Of a stretch of 64,000 nt of DNA, positions 56,973-64,000 are shown one piece after another. Position 1 is the stretch's first letter, and each line of letters begins with the position of its first letter. This stretch comes from Leuctra nigra (Eukaryota > Arthropoda > Insecta > Plecoptera > Leuctridae). The stretch spans positions 496,001 to 560,000 of the forward strand of contig OW203770.1 in the NCBI GenBank assembly GCA_934045905.1, given 5' to 3'. The position numbers and the translations under genes were made by a program. Below the pieces are notes generated by a model. It was not told the origin of the DNA, ran no database searches, and saw nothing but the letters and a program-made list of their open reading frames with translations.

Positions 56973-58847
56973 ATGGAGAAAAACATAGAATCTTGCTGCC
57001 GGTTGGACCAACTTCCAGGGTGGAGCAGGTTGCCCCTCGACCTGCAACGCGACATGTTACGTTTCAAGGCCTGTGACTCTCAAGGTTTCTTGGCTGCAAT
57101 GCGTCAAATAGTAGCAGAACGAGCAGCGTCCACGACGTCTACTGTACTATCAGTTCAGGACACAACCGCCACGCCTTCTCCACTTCGACGTCAAGGGGAC
57201 TCCGTCGAAGGTTCCGAGTTGCAGTGCATGGACGCCGTCGAGGCTTCCAAGGTGCAGTGCATGGACTCCGTCGAGGCTTCCAAGGTGCAGTGCATGGACG
57301 CCGTCGAGGCTTCCAAGGTGCAGTGTATGGACTCCGTCGAGGCTTCCAAGGTGCAGTGCATGGACGCCGTCGAGGCTTCCATGGTGCAGTGCATGGACTC
57401 CGTCGAGGCTTCCAAGGTGCAATGCATGGACTTCGTCGAGGCTTCCAAGGTGCAGGGCACTGACGCCGTCGAGGCTTCCAAGGTGCAGTGCACGGACGCC
57501 GTCGAGGCTTCCAAGGTGCAGTGCACGGACGCCGTCGAGGCTTCCAAGGTGCAGTGTATGGACGCCGTCGAGGCTTCCAAGGTGCAGGGCACGGACGCCG
57601 TCGAGGCTTCCAAGGTGCAGTGACCGGACGCCGTCGAGGCTTCCAAGGTGCAGGGCACGGACGCCGTCGAGGCTTCCAAGGTGCAGTGCACGGACGCCGT
57701 CGAGGCTTCCAAGGTGCAGTGTATGGACTCCGTCGAGGCTTCCAAGGTGCAGTGCATGGACGCCGTCGAGGCTTCCATGGTGCAGTGCATGGACTCCGTC
57801 GAGGCTTCCAAGGTGCAATGCATGGACTTCGTCGAGGCTTCCAAGGTGCAGGGCACTGACGCCGTCGAGGCTTCCAAGGTGCAGTGCACGGACGCCGTCG
57901 AGGCTTCCAAGGTGCAATGCATGGACTCCGTCGAGGCTGCCAAGGTGCAGGGCACGGACGCCGTCGAGGCTTCCAAGGTGCGGGGCACGGACGCCGTCGA
58001 GGCTTCCAAGGTGCAGTGCATGGACTCCGTCGAGACTTCCAAGGTGCAGTGCATGGACGCCGTCGAGGCTTTCAAGGTGCAATGCATGGACTCCGTCGAG
58101 GCTTCCAAGGTGCAGGGCACGGACGCCGTCGAGGCTTCCAAGGTGCAGTGCATGGACGCCGTCGAGGCTGCCATGGTGCAGGGCACGGACGCCGTCGAGG
58201 CTTCCAAGGTGCAGTGCATGGACGCCGTCGAGGCTTCCAAGGTGCAGTGCATGGACTCCGTCGAGGCTTCCAAGGTGCAGTGCATGGACTCCGTCAAGGC
58301 TTCCAAGGTGCAGTGCATGGACGCCGTCGAGGCTTCCAAGTTGCAATGCATGGACTCCGTCGAGGCTTCCAAGGTGCAGTGCATGGACGCCGTCGAGGCT
58401 TCCATGGTGCAGGGCACGGACGCCGTCGAGGCTTCCAAGGTGCAGTGCATGGACGCCGTCGAGGCTTCCAAGGTGCAGTGCATGGACTCCGTCGAGGCTT
58501 CCAAGGTGCAGTGCATGGACGCCGTCGAGGCTTCCAAGGTGCAGTGCATGGAATCCGTCAAAGATTCGAAGCGACGCGAAGCGACAGCAAAATGTCCATA
58601 CACCGCGACACAGGTTCGCCAGTACGCAGCTTCACTACGCTGCAGGTACTCAGCGTCGCCAGGCACCACCGCACCGCAAAGGCATTGCAAGCGGTCTGGC
58701 ATCAAAGAGGAATGGTCCGTTCCGTATTGTCCGGGCCATAGGACGCAACGTCTACGAGCTCGGCGATCCGAAGTCTGGCAAGTCAGCGGGCCGGGCAAAT
58801 GTAGCCCAATTGTTGCCGGTCATTCCAGTTCTCGCATGGGTGCGTAG
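56973..58847 (+). CDS. repeat-bearing ORF of the LTR element (one in-frame stop)
   Basis: From ATG 56973 the frame gives a unique N-terminal part of about 80 residues with RLDQLPGWSRLPLDLQRDML and a helical FLAAMRQIVAERAAS segment, which may be all that remains of a Gag-like domain. It then has about 41 copies of an 11-residue unit (VQCMDAVEASK and variants), and a basic tail of about 95 residues with scattered Cys and His but no clear zinc knuckle. A TGA at 57621-57623 breaks the frame in the array, in a unit where TGCATGGAC became TGACCGGAC. The same frame continues afterwards to the stop at 58845. It is either dead or read through. I recognise no enzyme. Confidence 0.5.
57213..58560. repeat. 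33-bp minisatellite, about 41 copies
   Basis: The unit contains GCAGTGCATGGACGCCGTCG then AGGCTTCCAAGGT. Variants alternate GACGCC with GACTCC, TGCATG with GGCACG or TGCACG, and CCAAG with CCATG. The block 57335-57500 is repeated almost exactly at 57715-57900, so multi-unit segments have duplicated. Since 33 is a multiple of 3 and the unit lacks stops in several frames, long open frames exist on both strands. Confidence 0.95.
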
Positions 58848-58942
58848 CGCCTAAGCACCCATGCCTCAAGGCAATTATTATGGCAACAATTATCCCCATT
58901 ATCCCCATTATCCCCATTATCCCCCTATTATATAGGGGGAAT

Positions 58943-59105
58943 TATTAGGCCTTGCCTAATATATAGGCTCTGGGAAGGACATCAAGGAGGCAGAGAGAAA
59001 AGAGGAAGATAGGATGAGGAAAAGAATGTAAGTTTGTTCTTGTGAGAAGAGAATAAAAAGTCTTTTAAACTAATCTTGTTGCATTTATATCTCCTGGACA
59101 CAACA
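58943..59105 (+). repeat. 3' LTR
   Basis: It lacks 7 bases (TTGAGAT) present in the 5' LTR and differs at a few other positions (for example TTGCC for TTGTC). Near-identity implies a fairly recent insertion. Confidence 0.85.
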
Positions 59106-59399
59106 ATACATATACACAGTATTCCTATAATGCCCTAAAAAAACGATGCGCCAAGTATTTTTTGATTTTCAAATAAAGTTTTGACTTGGCAAATTTTTTG
59201 ATATCACTACTTTTCAGTGCAGAATTTTTAGATTTCATTATTTTTTTTAAGTTGAAGAGACTTGGCTGGTATTTTTACACGGAGTGTTTTTTTATGGGGA
59301 TATCACTACTTTTTTTAGTTTATTCTTACAACTTATGTGTGACACATATCAAATGAACAATTACTAAATCCTTTAAAAAAAAATCACCCTTTACAATTT

Positions 59400-60400
59400 G
59401 GTTATTCTCATGAAGAATATAGCAAAGGTTTCATTCTAATCGGTCAACCCAGTTCCGAGATCAACACTTCGGTTTTCAAAATGGCTGCTAAACTTTCTGC
59501 AGTGCCACATAGAATGTATAACTATAAATGATGTGTATCATTTTAAGCTTTCTGAATATGTATTTATTGTATAGGAGGGGATTATAATAATTTATACATT
59601 TGAATGACGTCATATCCGGTATCATAAATAGAAAAATTCTAGTTTGAATGTTCCTATTCCATAAAGATGGCCTTCCGAATCGTATGGCGCTAGATTCATA
59701 CCGATATGTCAACCAGTTTTCGAGATATGACGTTTCTTCCGGTTTCAAAATGGCTGCTAAAATCACTGACCCCTTGAATTACAATTTAAACATGATTACA
59801 TTTTATCATAAGCTGTCTCAAATAGTATATTTATTGCATCAAAATGTAAATTTGTGGGTTTTTAAAATGTGTGACGTCATTTCCGGTATCGGTATGGGAA
59901 ACTGCAAATATTATTGATGATAATACATAAAGTTGAACGTCTAAATTGTTTAGCGCTGGTTTCGTTCAAATCTATTTAGCCGTTATTGAGATATGGTGTC
60001 ACTTCCGATTTCAAAATGGCGGCTTCCGGTTGGTTTTATAACAAGTCAAATGAGTTATCAAAAGTACATACGTTACATAAATATCAAAATAATCGGATCA
60101 AATTTGTTGCCGAAATGCCAATCGATGTATTTCAAACTTCATGACGTCATTTCCGGGTTCGTTAACATAAATTTTAGTCTGATGCTATTGATAACCCATA
60201 AAGTTGACCGTCCGAATCGTTTGGCGCTATTTTTGTTCCAATTGGTTTAGCCGTTGTTGAGATATGATTTCACTTCCGGTTTCAAAATGGCGGCACAAAA
60301 AAAGTCATGGGGACGAGGGCAAATCAGACGCCAAAAGTGCACACGTGGTAAAAATGTGAGATCAATCGGTTCAGCCGTTTAGGCTGTGGCCTGTTTACCG
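59400..60400 (+). repeat. diverged 270-bp tandem repeats with CRE-like palindromes
   Basis: CTTCCGGTTTCAAAATGG (or close variants) recurs at about 59467, 59727, 60004 and 60272. TGACGTCATTTCCGGT-type motifs recur at 59605, 59871 and 60141. Spacing is 260-277 bp, so about four diverged units are present. Phrases such as GAGATATG and AATCG(G/T)TTGGCGCT are also shared. They lie in the host gene's intron. Short open frames here are not coding. Confidence 0.7.
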
Positions 60401-60699
60401 GATTTGAATTCCATGGGAGACTCTGATTATTACTGATTAAAACCGCCCTAAAACATGGTTTTCAAGGCCCTCTAGCTCGCAAAGGGCGTAACCTATTGTT
60501 CCCAAATTTGGTACATGTTGTAGGGTTGGCCATAGCTCGAAATTAAGATATTTCGCAAAAATGTGAGATTTCCCAATTTTAAGATCCAGTAGGCCGAAAA
60601 TGCCACTTCGATGCTTACAGTAAAAGTGGGTTTGCTCCAGCCTTTATATGAGAGTGTGCGCGCCGTGAAATGGTAATTTCAAAAATAAATAAAAATGTG

Positions 60700-61026
60700 C
60701 TATATCGAGTGATCGTGCCACATTTTAATGCATGTTGATCAAGACCTGACCGACATTATCTGTACGTTTGCACCCTTTTAAGCCCAAACAGTCAAGAACC
60801 TATTTATTATCATTTTAAGAGTTTATGGGTTGTCCAAGAGATTTCTGGAAGAAGTACGTAGGTACGTCACGACGCAATATTGGATCTGTTATTTTATCCA
60901 GAGTGTTTATATGGGAGATTGGAAAGTTGCAGAGAAAATCGTCTTGTGCCGTGTCGTGTATCGTGACTGGGGATGTTGCATGTTCTGTGCTCGCTCATCA
61001 ACGCGTTACACCGAGCGTTTTCCTAG
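60700..61026 (+). mobile_element. Helentron-like element, copy H9 (3' part)
   Basis: It ends GGGATGTTGCATGTTCTGTG, CTCGCTCATCAACGCG hairpin, TTTTCCTAG then T. Its 3' end belongs with H2. The upstream limit is unclear. Confidence 0.6.
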
Positions 61027-61029
61027 TAT

Positions 61030-61626
61030 TTAAATTGTGTACGGCCCCCAAACAAGACAAGAAATTAGCTATTTTTCAACAAAAAATAAACTAGATGCAA
61101 AAAAATAAAAATGTGCTAAGAGATAACCCTAAGTTCGTTTTTTTTTCTCATCATAATATAAATTTCAATTATTTCTTCAACCAATGTTTATGGGCGGCCG
61201 CAAGATTTCTGCCAGGTGGGGGCAAGGCAAGTAAAACAATTTTTCTCGGGATAAGGGAGGTGTGGAGGAGGGCCCAACCCGGAGGATGTTTTTCGGTTTT
61301 TGGACACTTTGAAATCAATTTTGAGAGGTTATGAGGTGCATTTTGTTAAAATATTCAATATCTTTAAAATACGACACTTTAGGGTGGTGAAGGCTGCAAG
61401 GTTTTTTTTGGTTTTCTGATTCTTCGAAATTATTTTTTTTGCATACGAAATGCAACTACGTAAAACACCACCAAAATTTTAATTTTCCTGACATCCAGGG
61501 GGTGGGGAAAGCGCCCCCTCTCCCCCCCCCCCCCCACTGTGTACGCCCATGCCCATTTTGACTTCAATCGTATCCAAAAATGTGTCTGCAACAAGCGACA
61601 ATATTGCTCGCACTAAAGCACCTTAA
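61030..61626 (-). mobile_element. G-family TTAA MITE, copy G6 (old, interrupted)
   Basis: The ends are TTAAATTGTG (left, worn) and AGCACCTTAA (right). GAAATTAGCTATTTTTC, GAGATAACCCTAAGTTCG and TCAATCGTATCCAAAAATG are recognisable G motifs. An O-family element interrupts it at 61190-61556. Confidence 0.6.
61190..61556 (+). mobile_element. O-family element, copy 2 (inside G6)
   Basis: Same motif order as 28285-28680. Short terminal repeats ATGGGCG (left) and CGCCCAT (right) lie at the junctions with G6. A C run of about 16 lies near 61525. Confidence 0.6.
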
Positions 61627-62275
61627 GGCCATTGCATATCACGTGACTTTATTTCTCTACATCCGATCAAAAGAAATAGTTACCTATGAGTACATACCTT
61701 ACATCGTTCATGCTGAGTAATCCAAGGTGATTTATGAAGGAAATTCCTGCATACTGGAGCTTATCAATATTTTCAGTCAATAATATTTATTTTTGCAGTG
61801 GTTCAATAAATAAAAACAACACAAATATCGTGTATACGTACGCCTGTGAAGACTGTCAAAACCAAGTGCTGTTATTTTAAATATTTCATTCATAATAGTG
61901 GATATAATTAATATTTCAACATTTCGTTGGAAAGATGAAGAAAGAGCGCATGTTTTGTTGGCAAAATTGTGTCAGGTTTGTGATGCATATCTGCCCTTTT
62001 ATTAGATTAAAGTTTGCTGTTCTTGGCAACTCGTAGGATTTCCTTAAACTTCAGGTCTTGATTTGAGAATATTTAGGTGCAAGGAAGTAAAATCATCTAA
62101 TATGTTATTTTCGCAGTTCTTTTCTGAGTAGATAAGTTCCAACAGATGTGTCCTAACTTATCTGATGAGTGAGAAGTATTTGCTAAACTGAACCCTTCCA
62201 AATGAAAATGTGTAGGTAGCTTTTTGGTTGAAAAGTCACGTGATATGCAGCCACCCTAACATCTCCTGCTTTCAG
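61627..62275 (+). other. end of host gene intron
   Basis: AT-rich with no repeat recognised. It ends in a good branch/pyrimidine region and acceptor, CATCTCCTGCTTTCAG (62260-62275). Confidence 0.55.
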
Positions 62276-64000
62276 TTGCCAGGCAACGAAGGTCCGCGGA
62301 CGCACACCAGGAGGGCTGGAGTCGCCAACACTAAAGGTCAGGACTACGAGGTCAAGATGGCCGCCGTGACCTTCTTGCGAGCCATCAACACTGGCCGTGA
62401 CTTCCAACTGGCCGGTAACGTCGACGACGCAGGCGCATTCGACGACATCGTGTTTCAGTACTTAGCAGACCATGGCGTAGTACACACCTGTTACATGCAA
62501 CTTAAACATAAGGACCCTAACAAGGTGATCAAGGAAAAAGTTAACAAGGACAAAGTAAATAAGGACTCGTTGGTGAGTGTAAAGGGGGATTTCAGTCTGA
62601 GCAAATATTTTAAATCCTTCATGGATATTAAGCAACATTGTGAGGAGAAAACAGGTTTAATTAACAGTGACTTTGGCTCGTGTGAGTTTGTGATATTTAC
62701 GAATGCTGAGTTGGTGTCTTGGAAGGGGAATCTGGAGACACGTGACCTGCCAAGCCCGGTCGACGAGTACATCAAGCTGAATGAGGTTCAAACCAACTTC
62801 ACAGAAGATGTTGTCAATAGCTTGTACATAGACTTGAAGAAGGAAGAAGAGAAGCAGAACAAGGTATTAGAGAAGCAGAAGAAGCCGCCGTCACATTTGA
62901 TAAGTTCGAGTGAAGCAGACGTAAAAGACTTCCTGGAAAGAGTCAAGTTGTTCACCGGACAGCCGAGTGAAGACCAACTGGATGACGTCATCAAGGAAGA
63001 ACTGCAAGAGTATTGCAAGAAAGTAGGCGAAGAGTACATTGACCTAATGTATTCAAATTTCACTGACAAATTGAAGACGTGGTGTCACAGCAATGTTGGA
63101 ATTATTCTAGAGAAGAAAAGTTCTATCCTAAGTGACGCTTTGAAGCAGGCTAAAGCCGAGCAACGGTTGTTGGGAAATAAAACACTTGTTGAGGCTTTGG
63201 TTCTGGAGCAAGTGCAGAAGTTCAAGTTGAAGAACTTGAAGTTCCTGGAGAGTTCAACAGTAAGTCTGAAGAGCGCATGCGCTGATCAACATTCCCTTGT
63301 CAATGTCGTCGCCGAAAAATCCGTAAGAATAACCACGAACAAAGTCCTGCAGTTTCTCGAGGCTCGGAATAAACCCTTCATTGTCATGGAAACAGAATGT
63401 CTGCTGAAACATCGTCACTCTGTGATGACGTCATGGAGACAAGGCAAGAAACATCTGCTAGTTGTTGTCAGCGAAGTAACAGCCAATCAGGAGCTGGATG
63501 GAATCTGTAGAGAGATAACACAAGTACTTCATGAGAATAAAGATAAGCGGATCGTGCTGGTGTCGCCACCTGGGGACTCGTTTGCAAGACAGCTTGAAGA
63601 GAAGATGGGAGCCAACTTCACACTCATTCAAGATTCATTCAACTTGGGACAACTACATCAAGAATCTATCGACTTCATTCTAGAGAAGAAAGTCACCTTC
63701 CAAGGTCATTCAACAACATTTGACATGATACTTGGAAGTGACTTACATTTAATTTCAACTGAGCTGAAAGATGTGCTTGAAACCATCATAGCAAGCGAAT
63801 CCCTCGTCATTGGAGCCAATCTGCAGGAAGACATTGAGTATTACGTGCCGCGTACAATGCAATGCAAGAACATTGTGAGTACTGAAATATTTAAAGACAG
63901 GAATTTTGCAGGAAGAATAATAATCCACGGCGCTACATGGGCAGATGTTCATCATTTAGTTCCCAATCATGAAGAAATAATAATGAAGAAGTTTCAGCAG
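62276..64000 (+). CDS. nuclease-fold-like protein, large exon, runs off the window
   Basis: The frame set by the acceptor at 62275 is open for 575 codons to the last base, which chance cannot explain. Codon use is visibly GC-richer than the flanks. With the 12 residues of exon 1, numbering gives: K32-G-x-D-Y-E37 starting a helix (VKMAAVTFLRAI), FDD (67-69), a strand and QLKHK (87-91), then DFSLSKYF (117-124) and FVIFTN (150-155). E37, D68/D69 and Q87-x-K89 in this order and spacing fit a PD-(D/E)XK (restriction-endonuclease-fold) core. Cap4/DUF4297-type effectors have a comparable E...D...QxK pattern (from memory). Residues 176-370 are charged and mostly helical. Segments such as KHLLVVVSEV and KRIVLVSPPG look like core beta strands of an alpha/beta domain. 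No Walker A is seen up to residue 587. Related insect proteins, as I recall, continue into a NACHT-like NTPase and repeats. Function is inferred, not shown. Confidence 0.75.
   Translation, partial: MPGNEGPRTHTRRAGVANTKGQDYEVKMAAVTFLRAINTGRDFQLAGNVDDAGAFDDIVFQYLADHGVVHTCYMQLKHKDPNKVIKEKVNKDKVNKDSLVSVKGDFSLSKYFKSFMDIKQHCEEKTGLINSDFGSCEFVIFTNAELVSWKGNLETRDLPSPVDEYIKLNEVQTNFTEDVVNSLYIDLKKEEEKQNKVLEKQKKPPSHLISSSEADVKDFLERVKLFTGQPSEDQLDDVIKEELQEYCKKVGEEYIDLMYSNFTDKLKTWCHSNVGIILEKKSSILSDALKQAKAEQRLLGNKTLVEALVLEQVQKFKLKNLKFLESSTVSLKSACADQHSLVNVVAEKSVRITTNKVLQFLEARNKPFIVMETECLLKHRHSVMTSWRQGKKHLLVVVSEVTANQELDGICREITQVLHENKDKRIVLVSPPGDSFARQLEEKMGANFTLIQDSFNLGQLHQESIDFILEKKVTFQGHSTTFDMILGSDLHLISTELKDVLETIIASESLVIGANLQEDIEYYVPRTMQCKNIVSTEIFKDRNFAGRIIIHGATWADVHHLVPNHEEIIMKKFQQ

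Larger units (their letters stand above)
56725..59105 (+). mobile_element. short non-autonomous LTR retroelement
   Basis: The direct LTRs are 56725-56894 (170 bp) and 58943-59105 (163 bp; one 7-bp deletion and very few base changes). Both contain AATAAA and end GACACAACA. The target duplication ATAC occurs at 56721-56724 and 59106-59109. A primer-binding site follows the first LTR and a small purine tract (AGGGGGAA, about 58934-58941) precedes the second. The interior holds one ORF dominated by a 33-bp minisatellite. No protease, reverse transcriptase, RNase H or integrase is present, so mobility must have depended on a partner element. The LTRs start TATTAG rather than TG, so the left boundary may be off by a few bases. 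Confidence 0.85.
56513..59299. mobile_element. N foldback MITE split by an LTR retroelement
   Basis: Arms 56513-56669 and 59144-59299 are near-identical inverted repeats of about 157 bp, from CCCCATAAAAAAACACTCC to ACTTGGCGCATCG and back. Removing the LTR element (56725-59105) and one copy of its ATAC target duplication restores an element of about 400 bp with a loop of roughly 90 bases. Confidence 0.85.

Noticed and set aside
57150..58798. Antisense genes of 398 and 535 codons
   Set aside because: They are translations of the 33-bp repeat in other frames. The element's LTRs, primer-binding site and unique ORF ends all define the plus strand as coding.
63551..63580. Walker A (P-loop) in the large host exon
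   Set aside because: RIVLVSPPGDS has the preceding strand but lacks the G-K-S/T ending, so it is not a P-loop. Any NTPase motif must lie beyond the window.

Overview
The window is a 64 kb piece of an animal nuclear genome, almost certainly an insect and probably a hemipteran. It is AT-rich, with long introns, GT-AG splice sites and pol II-type polyadenylation signals, and it is packed with MITEs, Helentron-like elements, LINE and LTR elements and tRNA-derived sequences. Nothing is prokaryotic. The species call is inference: no exon is conserved enough to name a genus.

Only one host gene can be supported. It runs left to right off the right edge. A short first coding exon (53983-54018, strong splice sites on both sides) joins in phase 0 to a very long exon (62276-64000) that stays open to the last base. 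The 587 residues visible start with what looks like a PD-(D/E)XK nuclease-fold domain (E37, D68/D69, Q87-x-K89), followed by a charged helical region and alpha/beta segments. This layout resembles the effector end of STAND/NACHT-type defence proteins, such as bacterial Cap4/Avs-like systems. The NTPase part, if there is one, lies beyond the window. The 8.3 kb intron between the exons holds a hAT-like MITE 12 bases after the donor site, a possible solo LTR, an LTR retroelement nested in a foldback element, diverged 270-bp repeats, a Helentron 3' end and a TTAA MITE.

Layout: 1-9870, intergenic DNA with MITE families, retroposon fragments and the first Helentron-like element. 10011-19937, an unbroken 41-bp satellite of about 242 copies. 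20079-26356, Helentron-like elements (one with the start of an STPR-like protein), TTAA MITEs and hairpin MITEs. 26418-28068 and 36129-37650, two copies in opposite orientation of a 1.5-1.65 kb element built of AGATCT-centred decamers around a tRNA-Arg-derived core. 29107-31943, three 574-bp tandem repeats ending in a palindrome with 246-bp arms. 32449-35400, nested MITEs including a clean hAT MITE with an 8-bp target duplication. 38-49 kb, more MITEs and Helentrons, one enclosing a complete 72-nt tRNA cloverleaf. 49693-51443, a 5'-truncated LINE with an intact reverse-transcriptase core. 53131-53940, a nested inverted-repeat element just upstream of the host gene's first coding exon.

Recurrent families, letters used below: S (SINE-like), V, A (hAT-like MITEs), M, G (TTAA MITEs), P, Q, R, K, L, N (foldback MITEs), W (574-bp repeat), F (AGATCTTG element), J, O (C/G-run elements), H (Helentron-like). 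Insertions nested inside insertions are common (G in W, G in L, O in G, LTR in N).
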